Below, piece by piece: positions 52,760-62,324 of a DNA stretch of 64,000 nucleotides. The number at the start of each line of letters is the position of its first letter. Positions within the stretch are counted from its first letter, which is position 1. The notes under the pieces were generated by a model. It made no database searches. It was not told the DNA's origin and saw only the letters and a list, made by a program, of their open reading frames with translations. The translations under genes were made by a program, and so were the position numbers. Source of the DNA: Limisphaera sp049537155 (lineage in GTDB: Bacteria > Verrucomicrobiota > Verrucomicrobiia > Limisphaerales > Limisphaeraceae); the NCBI RefSeq assembly GCF_049537155.1, contig NZ_JBMVQZ010000006.1, forward strand, positions 1 through 64,000, in the 5' to 3' direction.

Positions 52760-53661
52760 AAGGCGGCAGCTGGGTGTTTGCGATTGCGCTTCTGGGCCTG
52801 GCGGCTTCCTGGTACGGCTCGGTCTTGTATCCCCAGGTGCAGTTGGGTCGGCAGACCGAGACGCGGACGGTTCCGGACGGGCAGTTGTATCCGGTGGCGC
52901 GTCCGGGGCTGGCCGTGCAGGGGGGCGAGGTCTATCGGTCGGAGGGTTGTTACACGTGTCACAGTCAGCAGGTGCGTCAGGAGGGCGTGGCGGTGGGTCT
53001 GGCGGTCACGGATGCAGGGACGAACCTCACGGAGTTGGTGGAGGCGATTTTGACGGTGGCACCGCAGTGGGAACGGACGCGTGTGGCGCACGCGGTGGCG
53101 AACCTTCCGTTTCAGGTGCTGGATGGTGTGAGCCCGGCGGAGGCCGGGGCCGCGCAGAAACAATTGGAAGCGGCCGGTGCGAGGGCGGTCATCACAGTGC
53201 GCCCGTTGGGGCCGGAGATGGAACGTGGTTGGGGCCTCCGGCGCAGTGTGGCGGTGGATTATCTCTGGGATCGTCCGGTGATGTTGGGCTCGGTGCGGGT
53301 GGGGCCTGATCTGGCGGGTGTGGGTTCGCGCATTCCGGATGAGCAGTGGTTGCTGGTTCATCTCTGGGATCCTCAGATTCATTCGCCCGGCTCAATGATG
53401 CCGCCGTATCGGTACCTGTTCGAAGTACGGCCGCAGGGTGAGGGCGAAGCGGCTGACGCGCTGGCGTTGCCGGAGGGGGCCGGCCCGGGGCCCGGCTGGG
53501 TGGTGGTGCCCCGGCCGGAGGCCCGCGCGTTGGTGGCGTATTTGCGGAGCCTGCAGGTGACGGCGTCGTTGTTTGAGACGCCGGTGGTCTTTCCGCCGGG
53601 CGGCGGGACTGCGGCGGGGGAAACTCAGGGCCAGGAAGCGGCACAGTCATTACAGCCATGA
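52756..53661 (+). CDS. CcoO-like monoheme cytochrome c with inserted L7/L12-like segment
   Basis: The 301-residue protein has an N-terminal membrane anchor (about 5-24), the CcoO-type GGEVYRSEGCYTCHSQQVR heme site (C65) and, after an insert, the familiar DYLWDRPVMLGSVRVGPDLAGVG and the PGSMMPPYRYLF methionine region. Between them (about residues 88-150) is a segment with alternating helix pattern LVEAILTVAP, VAHAVANLPFQVLDGVSP, AEAGAAQKQLEAAGA that closely resembles the ribosomal L7/L12 C-terminal domain. Ordinary CcoO has no such insert. It is coupled by 4-base overlaps to both neighbours. Confidence 0.85.
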   Translation: MKGGSWVFAIALLGLAASWYGSVLYPQVQLGRQTETRTVPDGQLYPVARPGLAVQGGEVYRSEGCYTCHSQQVRQEGVAVGLAVTDAGTNLTELVEAILTVAPQWERTRVAHAVANLPFQVLDGVSPAEAGAAQKQLEAAGARAVITVRPLGPEMERGWGLRRSVAVDYLWDRPVMLGSVRVGPDLAGVGSRIPDEQWLLVHLWDPQIHSPGSMMPPYRYLFEVRPQGEGEAADALALPEGAGPGPGWVVVPRPEARALVAYLRSLQVTASLFETPVVFPPGGGTAAGETQGQEAAQSLQP

Positions 53662-54263
53662 ACGGGGAGGGTACGAGCAACCGTTTGCCGGAGAACGAGC
53701 GGTCCCTGCCACAGGCGGGGGACGTGACGGTGCCCATGTGGCTGGTGGTGCTGCTGGCGGTGTTGGCCTATTGGGGGATGCTTTACTTCGACTGGCACAG
53801 TGGCTGGTTCGATCCCCGGGTTTACCGACCGTTCGGGTCTGTGGCGGTGGTGAACGAGCTGCAACCGGTTTCCGGGGCGGACGCGGTGTTGAAGCGGGGC
53901 CGGGTCGTGTACGAGACGACGTGTGCGCTGTGCCACGGTGTGGACGGCGAAGGGAAACCGGGGCAGGCTCCGCCATTGGCCGGGTCGGAGTTCGTGCTGG
54001 GTCCGGCAGGGCGGCTGATTCGAATCCCGCTGCACGGTCTGACGGGTCCGATCCAGGTCAAGGGGCAGACATGGAACCTGGCGATGCCGGCCATGGGCGC
54101 GGCTTTGTCGGCGGAGGACCTTGCGGCGGCGCTGACGTACATCCGGCAGGCGTGGGGCAACCAGGGCGAGCCGATCACGACGGCGCAGGTGGAGGCGGTG
54201 AAGGCCGAAACGGCCGGACGCACGCAACCCTGGACGGCGCAGGAATTGGAGGCTGTTCAATAG
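53658..54263 (+). CDS. CcoP-like membrane-anchored monoheme cytochrome c
   Basis: The 201-residue protein has one membrane segment (about 27-45) and a class I cytochrome c domain with CALCH at residue 89 and Met in MPAMGAALS as sixth-ligand candidate. CcoP normally has two c-type hemes, so this is a reduced form. It is the last gene of the respiratory operon and its start overlaps the CcoO-like stop. It may carry electrons from ActE or the CcoO-like subunit to a separate oxidase. Confidence 0.85.
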   Translation: MNGEGTSNRLPENERSLPQAGDVTVPMWLVVLLAVLAYWGMLYFDWHSGWFDPRVYRPFGSVAVVNELQPVSGADAVLKRGRVVYETTCALCHGVDGEGKPGQAPPLAGSEFVLGPAGRLIRIPLHGLTGPIQVKGQTWNLAMPAMGAALSAEDLAAALTYIRQAWGNQGEPITTAQVEAVKAETAGRTQPWTAQELEAVQ

Positions 54264-54327
54264 GCCGGTTGGCAGGGTTCGGGCCGGCAGTCAGGTGGCG
54301 GGCGCGTGATCTGCGGGTGGCGGCTTC

Positions 54328-57300
54328 TCAGTCTTCGGCAAAGAGGTACTCCAGGTCGGCCTGGGTGAGGCTTCGTGCGAAGCCTTGTTCGCCCAGGACA
54401 TCGGCGATGGTTTGGGCCTTTCGTTGTTGGAGATCCCAGATTTTTTCCTCCACGGTTCCCGGGGCGATGAGGCGATAGGCGTTGACGGTGTGGGTCTGGC
54501 CGATGCGGTGGGAGCGGTCAATGGCCTGGGCTTCGACCGCCGGGTTCCACCACGGATCGTAGAGAATGACGTAGCTGGCGCTGGTGAGGTTGAGACCGGT
54601 TCCGGCGGCGCGGAGGCTCAGGAGGAAGACGCCCGGTTCGGCATCGTTTTGGAATGCGGAGACGAGTTCCTGGCGGTTGCGCGTTTGGCCGGTGAGCAGG
54701 TAGGTGGGGATGTTGTGCTGGCGGCACTCGGCCTCGAGGATCTGGAGCATTTGGACGAACTGGGAGAAGACCAGCACCTTTTGTCCCTCGGCGACGAGGG
54801 GATCGAGCAGTTCGAAGAGGGTTTCGGTCTTGCCGCTGGGGGCGTCGCTGCCGACGAGGCGCGGGTGACAACAGATCTGGCGGAGCCGGGTGAGGGCGGC
54901 CAGGACATGCATTTTGCTTTTTTGGAGGCCCTGGGTTTCGACGGCGCGCATGACCTGGTCGCGGCTCCGCCGCAGTTCGGCGAGGTAAAGCTTGCGTTGT
55001 TCGTCGCCCAGGGGACAGTCGCGGCGTTGTTCGATGCGGTCGGGCAGGTCGCGGGCGACGTGTTTTTTGAGGCGGCGCAGCAGCAGGGGCCGGAGTTTGG
55101 CGGCCAGGCGGCGGCGGGCGATGCGCTGGGCGACGGCGGCCTCCTCGGAGGCGCCGGTGATTTCATAGGTTTGGAGGAAATGCTCCTGGGAACCGAGGTA
55201 GCCCGGCTGGATGAAGTCGACGATGCTCCAGAGGTCGAGCAGGCGGTTTTCGAGGGGCGTGCCGGTGAGGGCCAGGCGGTATTCGGCCTTGAGTTGTTTG
55301 ACCGACTGGGTGACCTGGGCGCCGGGGTTTTTGATGAATTGTGCCTCGTCGAGGACGAGGGCACGAAAGCTGAATTTGCGCAGGGCTTCCAGGTCGCGGC
55401 GCAGGAGGGCGTAATTGGTGACGATGAGGTCGTGCTGGGGGATTTGACGCCGCAGGTTGTGGCGTTCGGCGCCGCTTTCGAGCACGAGCACCGAGAGGTC
55501 GGGTGTGAACCGCTCGGCTTCCCGGCGCCAGTTGTGGAGGACGGAGGCCGGGCAGATGACCAGTGAAGGTTTGGGTTGCCGGGGGTGACGTTGTTTGAGC
55601 CAGAGCAGCCAGGCCAGGGTTTGGAGGGTTTTGCCGAGGCCCATGTCATCGGCGAGGATGCCGCCGAGTTTGAGCTGGGCGAGGTGACAGAGGAAATCGA
55701 AACCGGCTTTTTGGTAGGGCCGCAGCTCGGCGCGCAGGCCGACGGGGATTTCCTGGCTGGGCACACCTTTGAAGGACTGGAGGCGTTCGCGCAGTTCCCG
55801 TGCCTGCGGGCTGTCGGCGAATCGGCGCAGTTCTTCCTCTCCCCAGTGGGCGGCCTGTTGGAGGGGGATTTTGACCGGCGCGGTGGCGAGGCTGTCCATG
55901 CCGAGGTCGGCCATCATTTCGTGAGCCTCTTGGACAGCGGCGACGTCCAGTTCGACCCAACCTGCGTTTGGGAGGCGGACGAACCGTTGGGTGGCGGTGG
56001 CCAGGCGCTGGATATCGGCCGGGGTGAGTTGGAGGCCCTCGGCCTCCCATTCGGCCGAGACGGAGAGCCAATCGATGCCGCTGCCCCGGACGAGCAGGCG
56101 GGGCCGGAGGCGTCGCGGCTGGAGAAAGAGCCGGTGGAAGGCGGGATTGCCGAGGTACTCGGCTTGCTGTGGGCGACGGGGCCAGGCGCGGGCCAGCACG
56201 TTGAGGAAGTTCTCGTTGGGATCACCGGTCCAGAGCCCGGGCTCGGGAGAAAACCAGTCGAGCTCCTTCAGCCACTGGACGGCGGGACCGAGCCGTGGAT
56301 CATCCAGGATCTCGAGTTTGTCGCCGGGGGCGGGCGGATGGAGGCGCCGCCATTCTGTGCCGGTCCAGAGCCAGGTGCTGCCGTCCCGCTCGCTGCGAGC
56401 GCGGAGTTGGAGTCGGATGGAGTCCTCGAGGAGTTCGAACAGGAACTGGGGTTGGGCGCGGTGGAGGATGAACAGCTGGTCCCACGGGACGGTTGAGGTG
56501 GTTCGAGCGTTGCGCAGATGGTTGAGGAGGCGATGGGTGAGCTTGCGCACGGGGACGGAGCGGCGCGTGTTCCAGCGTGCCAGCACGCCCGGGGGCGGCT
56601 CGTTGCGTAGGAGATAGAAATGATGATCGGCCAGGACCAGGGGCGGCTGGATGGGGAAGAAGCTCAAATGCTCCAGTGGATGGTGCTGGCCATCGGGGTC
56701 GCGGAGCCGATGGGTGAGGTGAGGTTCGCCACCGAGGGTCTCGATGTGGGGTTCGAGTTCTGCCACGCGTCCTTCGAAGCGGAGTGGTTGTCCGTCCGGG
56801 GCCAGCAGGCGGCCGGTGTGCCCCCATCGTGTCAGCCAATGCAGCAGGTCGTGTCCGGAGAGGAGCAGGACCTCTGTTTCCAGCCGGCGCGGTTTGTAGG
56901 TTTCGGCCAGCCAGGTGATGAATTCCCAGTCGGCCGGTGAGAAGAGTTCCTCCTCGTGAGCGGCGCGGGTGTGGAGGTCGAGGATTTCCGTCAGGGTCCG
57001 GAGACGTTCGCCGGTGCGGGGTCGGGTGAGGGCGAAATCGATGCGGAGCTGGTGCTGGCCGGGTGCGTCCGGGTGGGGACAGGGGGTGGCGAGCACGCGC
57101 AGGGTGGCGCGGGGTTGATCCAGCAGGGCGGGCTTGGGCGGGGCGAGCCACTTTTCGAGTTCCTCGACGAGGGCGCGTTCCTGGGCATCCTGCTCGGCAC
57201 GGGCGAACCTTTCGGTGTCGGCGTGGGGCTGGAGTTCGGGCGGCAGGGACCGTTTGGCGCGGAGAAAGAGGAACGCCAACAGTTCCAGACGCGCCTCTGC

Positions 57301-57594
57301 GTGGGCCTGGATCATTCGGGGCCACCAGTCGTCGCCGGGGAAATCGCGGCGGCTCAGGCCGAGGCGTTCGAAGTAGTCTTCGAGCAGCAGCCAGGCACGC
57401 TGTGCGTCGGTGCAGAGGGCGAACTGCTGGAGCAACTGGCTGCGCTCGGCCACCAGGGCCGGGGTGTCGGAAAGTTCACGGCGGAGATCAGCCAGGGCAC
57501 CGTAGGCCTGGGAGAGGACGGAATGATGGGCGTCGTACCTGCTGCCCGCCGTGCGGCGGGCTCCGTTTCCGCTCTGAGTGGCGCGTCTCGGCAT
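54328..57594 (-). CDS. SNF2-family DEAD/DEAH helicase
   Basis: The 1088-residue protein is a Swi2/Snf2 ATPase of the HepA/RapA-like bacterial group. Motif I (ADDMGLGKT) is near residues 648-656, motif II (DEAQ) near 750, and the second RecA domain contains VLVFSQFVQMLQ, SLRAAGTGLNLT and AIDRSHRIGQT. The N-terminal ~600 residues hold a regulatory region without a SWIM zinc finger I can see. It probably remodels protein-DNA or polymerase complexes; the exact target is unknown. It converges on the respiratory operon. Confidence 0.93.
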   Translation of the reverse strand: MPRRATQSGNGARRTAGSRYDAHHSVLSQAYGALADLRRELSDTPALVAERSQLLQQFALCTDAQRAWLLLEDYFERLGLSRRDFPGDDWWPRMIQAHAEARLELLAFLFLRAKRSLPPELQPHADTERFARAEQDAQERALVEELEKWLAPPKPALLDQPRATLRVLATPCPHPDAPGQHQLRIDFALTRPRTGERLRTLTEILDLHTRAAHEEELFSPADWEFITWLAETYKPRRLETEVLLLSGHDLLHWLTRWGHTGRLLAPDGQPLRFEGRVAELEPHIETLGGEPHLTHRLRDPDGQHHPLEHLSFFPIQPPLVLADHHFYLLRNEPPPGVLARWNTRRSVPVRKLTHRLLNHLRNARTTSTVPWDQLFILHRAQPQFLFELLEDSIRLQLRARSERDGSTWLWTGTEWRRLHPPAPGDKLEILDDPRLGPAVQWLKELDWFSPEPGLWTGDPNENFLNVLARAWPRRPQQAEYLGNPAFHRLFLQPRRLRPRLLVRGSGIDWLSVSAEWEAEGLQLTPADIQRLATATQRFVRLPNAGWVELDVAAVQEAHEMMADLGMDSLATAPVKIPLQQAAHWGEEELRRFADSPQARELRERLQSFKGVPSQEIPVGLRAELRPYQKAGFDFLCHLAQLKLGGILADDMGLGKTLQTLAWLLWLKQRHPRQPKPSLVICPASVLHNWRREAERFTPDLSVLVLESGAERHNLRRQIPQHDLIVTNYALLRRDLEALRKFSFRALVLDEAQFIKNPGAQVTQSVKQLKAEYRLALTGTPLENRLLDLWSIVDFIQPGYLGSQEHFLQTYEITGASEEAAVAQRIARRRLAAKLRPLLLRRLKKHVARDLPDRIEQRRDCPLGDEQRKLYLAELRRSRDQVMRAVETQGLQKSKMHVLAALTRLRQICCHPRLVGSDAPSGKTETLFELLDPLVAEGQKVLVFSQFVQMLQILEAECRQHNIPTYLLTGQTRNRQELVSAFQNDAEPGVFLLSLRAAGTGLNLTSASYVILYDPWWNPAVEAQAIDRSHRIGQTHTVNAYRLIAPGTVEEKIWDLQQRKAQTIADVLGEQGFARSLTQADLEYLFAED

Positions 57595-57890
57595 GGTGCT
57601 GCGATTCCCAACCGTATTCTCCTACTGTCCCATCATCTCGGCACAAAACAAACCGCCGGGTCAATCTCAAATGGAGAAGGACCCAACCACCCAACTTTGG
57701 AAGGCGGTTTCGCACCCGTGCGCGAGTCCGCCGGTGCGCGGTGCAATCGGTTGGATACGCCCGGGCACGGGACCGCTTCGGCGGCCCGGTTGGGGAGGGT
57801 GCCTCCGGTCCGCCGGGGCCGTGAACCGGCTTGCGTTCGGCTTTTCCGGGCCGTGGCGGTGCCGGTTTAGGGGCGGCGCGGGGCCTTCAC

Positions 57891-59345
57891 TCAGGAACCC
57901 GTGGATGGGGCGAGGGGTTTGGGGGTGGCGGGCCCGGACTCGATGGTGGCGCGCACACGCGGCAGGGCGGCCGGGTGGTGTTTTTGGAGGTAATCGAGGA
58001 GTTTTTCCCGGATCTCGCAGCGCAGGTTCCACGCCTTGGGCGCATCGGCCGCGGTGGCCAGCACACGAAGTTGAACGGCGCGGTCGGTGGCTTCGGTGAC
58101 CTGCAGGTTCCAGAAGCGTTTGTCCCAGTCGCGGCAGCTGGCGACGATCTCGCCTGCCACGCGCCGGACCTCGTCCACTGGCACGGTGTAATCCACCCAG
58201 ACGAAAACGGAACCGAGGATCTCGGCTGATGTGCGGGTCCAGTTCTGGAAGGGCCGCTCGATGAAATAGGTCAGGGGTACGATGAGCCGGCGATCGTCCC
58301 AGATGCGGACCACCACGTAGGTGAGGGTGATTTCCTCGATCCGTCCCCATTCGCCTTCGACGATCACAACGTCGTCCACGCGGATGGGCTGGGTGAGGGC
58401 CAGTTGGAATCCGGCGAACAGGTTGGCCACGGCGCGCTGGGCAGCGAAGCCGAGGATGATGCCGACGACGCCGGCCGATGCGAGCAGGCTGGTGCCCAGT
58501 TTCTGCAGTTCGGGGAACATCAGGAGGCAGGCGGCCACGGTGAGGACGCCGATCACGGCGTAGAGGACGCGGGCCAGCACCCTGACCTGGGTGTGCACCT
58601 TGCGTGCTTCGAGGTTGTCGGGCCGGTTGACGTCGAACCGGGACAGGAGGATTTGCTGGCCGATGTTGACGATCTGGATGAGCATCCATCCGAAGGTGGC
58701 GACCAGTACCAGGCTGGTGCCGGTTCGGAGCCAGTTGTCGAACCGTTCGGGCAGGCCGATGATGGGTGCGATCCACAGCAGGCCCACCACCGGCAGGAAT
58801 ACGCGGGCGGCGCGTCCCAGGATGCGCAGGACGAGATCGTCCCAAACGGTGTGGGTACGACTGGCCACCTCCAGGAAGGCACGTTCCAGCTCCCGGGTCA
58901 CACCGGCGAGCGTCCAGACCACGACGGCCACCCAGCCGAGTGCCGCCAGCCGGAGGGCCGAGGCCGCCCAGAAGGGCGGGGTTGCCCCCGCCGGCTGGCC
59001 TGAGGTGAACAACCAGACGGTCCACTGGAGCCCGAGGATCCAAAGTGCCAGACGCAGCGGTCTGTAGACCGCACTGGACAATCGTCCAAGCCAGCGGCGG
59101 CGCAGGTCGGGAACCTCCCGCCACCGGCTCCAGCGCCTGGCGAGCGCTCCGACCACTCCGTGCAGGGCGAACAGGATCGCCACCAGGGTCGCCGCGGTGA
59201 GGAGCTCCGCCACTGTGACGCCCGGCAGCAGGGGGCGGTGCACGCCTGACCCGAACACGTATTCCCACAGCCGGTTCAGGCTGTCCGGAAGTGAGCTCTG
59301 GCTCGTGGCAAACGTCTCCGACAGGGGGCGTACCTGGTTGGTCAT
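57891..59345 (-). CDS. MscS-family mechanosensitive ion channel
   Basis: The 484-residue protein protects against hypo-osmotic shock by opening under membrane tension. Four or five N-terminal membrane segments precede the pore-lining helix GTSLLASAGVVGIILGFAAQRAVANLFAG (core GFAAQRAVANLFAG), followed by the beta domain QPIRVDDVVIVEGEWGRIEEI and a C-terminal alpha/beta domain. The ATG at 59345 is the first start in good coding sequence. It is next to the trehalose gene, which also serves osmoprotection. Confidence 0.92.
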   Translation of the reverse strand: MTNQVRPLSETFATSQSSLPDSLNRLWEYVFGSGVHRPLLPGVTVAELLTAATLVAILFALHGVVGALARRWSRWREVPDLRRRWLGRLSSAVYRPLRLALWILGLQWTVWLFTSGQPAGATPPFWAASALRLAALGWVAVVVWTLAGVTRELERAFLEVASRTHTVWDDLVLRILGRAARVFLPVVGLLWIAPIIGLPERFDNWLRTGTSLVLVATFGWMLIQIVNIGQQILLSRFDVNRPDNLEARKVHTQVRVLARVLYAVIGVLTVAACLLMFPELQKLGTSLLASAGVVGIILGFAAQRAVANLFAGFQLALTQPIRVDDVVIVEGEWGRIEEITLTYVVVRIWDDRRLIVPLTYFIERPFQNWTRTSAEILGSVFVWVDYTVPVDEVRRVAGEIVASCRDWDKRFWNLQVTEATDRAVQLRVLATAADAPKAWNLRCEIREKLLDYLQKHHPAALPRVRATIESGPATPKPLAPSTGS

Positions 59346-59395
59346 GGGCGTCAGGCTAGCGTTGTGCGGGTGGAACAACAAGGGTCGGCGGCTGG

Positions 59396-61618
59396 TCAGG
59401 ACGGAGTTCCGGCGGCGGCCAGGCTCTGGAGAAGGAGCCGCACGGCGCGTGGATGGGGGAGATGGTACCGGGCGGCGGTCTGGACCAGGCCCACCCGGAT
59501 GCTCACCGCATCGGGTGGCAGGGACTGGAACAGGTCTTCGTCGGTCCAGTCGTCGCCGATGGCCAGGAGGAAATCCGGCTGGATTTCGGGTACCCAGGTG
59601 GTGGCCACGATGCCCTTGTGGGCGGCCACGTGGCGGACCTCCACGACCTTGTGGCCGCGAAGGACCTGGACTTCGATGTTGCGGGTGAAGTCTGCCAGGT
59701 CGTCGCACAGTTCCTTGGCGCGCTGCGAGGCCAGTTCGGGGTCGGACCGCCGGTAGTGTAACACCAGGGAGAACTCTTTCTCCTCCACGAAGGCGCCGGG
59801 GAGTCGGTCGGCGTAGAGTTGGAGGATGGGCCGGATCTGGTCCTTCCAGTCATTCCGGGCCGGCACGAGCATCCTCCAGGGCTCTCCCGGCGGGCGGATC
59901 CAGACGCCATGCTCGGCGACGAGGGTCAGGTGGAGGTGCCCCAGCCAACCTTCGAGTTGTGCACGCGGCCGGCCGCTGACGACGGCCACACGGTTGGCAG
60001 GGTCGGCGGTGAGTTGTTGCAGCACGGCCAGCAGATCGGGATCCGGTGCCGCTGCTTTCGGGTTGCTCACGAAGTCCACCAGTGTTCCGTCGTAGTCCAA
60101 CAGCAGGACCCGGCGTCGGGCGTTTTTGTAGCGTTCCAGGAGCTGTTCCCGGGCGGGGCCGGTCAGGGTTCGGGCGCGTTGGGGGGCCAGGGCCTGCTCG
60201 GTGTGTTGCAGGGCCTGGAGGAAGTCGCCCGCCCACTGGTGGACGTCGTAGCGCCGGAGCCGTTCCTGGAGGGCGGCCATGCGGGTTTTCTGCTCGTCCT
60301 CGGGCATGGTGAGGGCGCGCTCGATGGCCTCCGCGATTTCTTCCGCATGCCAGGGGTTGACCGAGAGAGCCTCGCCCATTTCCCGCGCGGCCCCCGCCAG
60401 CTCGCTCAAGATGAGGCAGCCGGTCTGGTCGGTCCGGCAGGCCACGAATTCCTTGGCCACGAGGTTCATGCCGTCGCGGAGCGGGGTGATCAATCCGACG
60501 TCGGCCGCCCGGTAACGAACCACCAGCTCCTCGAAGTCCAGCGGGCGGTACTGGTAGATCACCGGCGACCAGTCTTCGCGGGAGAACTGTCCCTGGATGG
60601 AGCCGACGAGCTGTTCCAGCTCGCGTTTCATGGCCTGGTAGGCATCCACCCCGGTGCGGGACGGGGCCACGACCAGCATGAAAACCACGCGCCGATGCCA
60701 CTCGGGGTGCCGGCGGAGGAACAGTTCATAGCCGCGCAGGCGGTTGATCAGCCCCTTGGTGTAGTCGAGGCGATCCACCGAGAAGATGATCTTCTGGTCG
60801 GGGAAGGCGGCCCGCAAACGTCGTGCCCGTTCCGCGGTGGTGGCCGAGGCCGCCGCACCTGAGTAACGGGCGTAGTCGATGCCCATCGGGAAGGTGTCCA
60901 CCTTGACGGTCCACTCCGGCAGGTTGAGCCGGCCCAGATAATGGTCGAGTCCAAGGATCCGCTGGACGCAGCTGAGGAAGTGGCGGGTGTAGTCGTGGGT
61001 ATGGAAGCCCACCAAGCCGGCTCCCAAGAGTCCTTCCAGGATCTGGGATCGCCAGGCTGTGGGCAACAACCGGAACACCTCGGACGAGGGGAAAGGGATG
61101 TGGAGGAAGAACCCGATGGGGAGGTCGGGAAAGCGTTCGCGCAGCAGCCGCGGCAGCAGCATCAGTTGATAGTCGTGAACCCAGACCAGGTCTCCCGGCC
61201 GCATCTCCGCACAAACGGCGTCGCAGAAACGCTGGTTCACGCTCCGGTACTCCGCCCAGTACGACTCCTCGAAACGGGCATGGGAAGTGAAGTAGTGGAA
61301 CAGCGGCCAGATGGTGCGATTGCAGAAGCCCAGATAGAACCGGTCCATCACCTCCGGTTCCCAGAACAGAGGCAGGGCGCGGTATCGGCTGCGGGCTTCC
61401 TCCAGGATGGCGGGGCGGTGGGCTTCTGACACGACTCCGCCGGCCCAGCCGATCCACAAGTAGTCGTGCTCAGCCGGGTTTTGCTGGTGCCAACCTTCCA
61501 CCCAACTGGCCAGGCCCGTGGTGACACCGCCCGGGCTGGGTCGGAACTGGGGTGGGGTGCCGTCCCGCCCGCCGGTGACAGTGAAGGGCAACCGATTGGA
61601 AACCAGAATCAGCCTCAT
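59396..61618 (-). CDS. Bifunctional trehalose-6-phosphate synthase/phosphatase
   Basis: The 740-residue protein fuses OtsA and OtsB. Residues 1-470 form the GT20 synthase, with SNRLPFTV at the start, WVHDYQLMLLP, IPFPSSEVFR and RDGMNLVAKEFVACR; residues ~490-740 are a HAD-type phosphatase with LLLDYDGTLVDF (nucleophile Asp) and IGDDWTDEDLF. Together they make trehalose from UDP-glucose and glucose-6-phosphate. The ATG at 61618 begins the synthase. It lies 50 bp upstream of MscS on the same strand, so both osmotic-stress genes may be cotranscribed. Confidence 0.94.
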   Translation of the reverse strand: MRLILVSNRLPFTVTGGRDGTPPQFRPSPGGVTTGLASWVEGWHQQNPAEHDYLWIGWAGGVVSEAHRPAILEEARSRYRALPLFWEPEVMDRFYLGFCNRTIWPLFHYFTSHARFEESYWAEYRSVNQRFCDAVCAEMRPGDLVWVHDYQLMLLPRLLRERFPDLPIGFFLHIPFPSSEVFRLLPTAWRSQILEGLLGAGLVGFHTHDYTRHFLSCVQRILGLDHYLGRLNLPEWTVKVDTFPMGIDYARYSGAAASATTAERARRLRAAFPDQKIIFSVDRLDYTKGLINRLRGYELFLRRHPEWHRRVVFMLVVAPSRTGVDAYQAMKRELEQLVGSIQGQFSREDWSPVIYQYRPLDFEELVVRYRAADVGLITPLRDGMNLVAKEFVACRTDQTGCLILSELAGAAREMGEALSVNPWHAEEIAEAIERALTMPEDEQKTRMAALQERLRRYDVHQWAGDFLQALQHTEQALAPQRARTLTGPAREQLLERYKNARRRVLLLDYDGTLVDFVSNPKAAAPDPDLLAVLQQLTADPANRVAVVSGRPRAQLEGWLGHLHLTLVAEHGVWIRPPGEPWRMLVPARNDWKDQIRPILQLYADRLPGAFVEEKEFSLVLHYRRSDPELASQRAKELCDDLADFTRNIEVQVLRGHKVVEVRHVAAHKGIVATTWVPEIQPDFLLAIGDDWTDEDLFQSLPPDAVSIRVGLVQTAARYHLPHPRAVRLLLQSLAAAGTPS

Positions 61619-61907
61619 AAAAACGTTCGAGCCCGCCGGGCAATGTGCGTTCGGGCGGGCAACCCACATTTATCACGGTGGGCCGGCTGTCCCAAGCTTT
61701 TTCGGACCGCGGCGTTGTTGTCCTGTGCGTCCTGCCCGGGCGAGGGTGCGGTGGTGGATCGGCTGCGCAACCGGCCGGTCCCCAAGTTGGAAGGTCCGCC
61801 CGCCCTTCTGTGTGGAGGCTCCTGGGAGCTGCCCGGAGGGCAGCGACTCCCGTGAAGTTCTGCAGGGGTGGACGGGACGTGCGCACCGGCCCGGGCCCTG
61901 CTCCGAC

Positions 61908-62240
61908 TCAATAACCGCGCCAGAACCGGAGTTCGCGCCTGAGGTTTTCCACCTCCTGGAGGAGGCCAAGGAGGAGTCGGATGGCGGCGGGATTCAGCCC
62001 GCACACGCGGTGGAGGTGATCCACCCGCCGGAGGGTCAACAGTCCCTCGTCATTGAAGAACCAGCCTCCCAGTTCGGGGTCGTGAACCGGTGAAACCAAG
62101 CCGTACCGGTAGTAGAGGGCGATGCGGCGGCGCGGGATCCGGGTGAGCTGCTCGGCGCGTTCGATGGAATAAAGCAGGTCGGGCTCCGGTTGATAGCACT
62201 CCAGGGCCAACGTGGTGGAGGTGAACGACTGCGTGTTCAT
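61908..62240 (-). CDS. CbpM-like MerR-fold chaperone modulator
   Basis: The 110-residue protein has the MerR-type winged helix: YSIERAEQLTRIPRRRIALYYRYGLV, then RRVDHLHRVCGLNPAAIRLLLGLL and a terminal helix. This pattern matches CbpM, which binds and inhibits the DnaJ-like CbpA, more than a DNA-binding MerR activator because the wing is followed by no effector domain. No cbpA/dnaJ gene is adjacent in the window. The ATG at 62240 is chosen; the in-frame upstream part is low-quality. It is 84 bp downstream of the rhomboid gene. Confidence 0.8.
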   Translation of the reverse strand: MNTQSFTSTTLALECYQPEPDLLYSIERAEQLTRIPRRRIALYYRYGLVSPVHDPELGGWFFNDEGLLTLRRVDHLHRVCGLNPAAIRLLLGLLQEVENLRRELRFWRGY

Positions 62241-62324
62241 GGTTGATTTCGAAGAATGGGATGGGGCCGGGAACAAGAGGTTGGGCGAACCGTGCCAACC
62301 GGCCGGTTGGCGCATCGGATGGCA

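Noticed and set aside
51323..54263. Functional cbb3 cytochrome oxidase
   Set aside because: The subunit I homologue lacks the metal-binding histidines and the CcoP-like protein has one heme, not two.
54385..55566. 393-codon frame antisense to the SNF2 helicase
   Set aside because: It is a shadow of the helicase domains.
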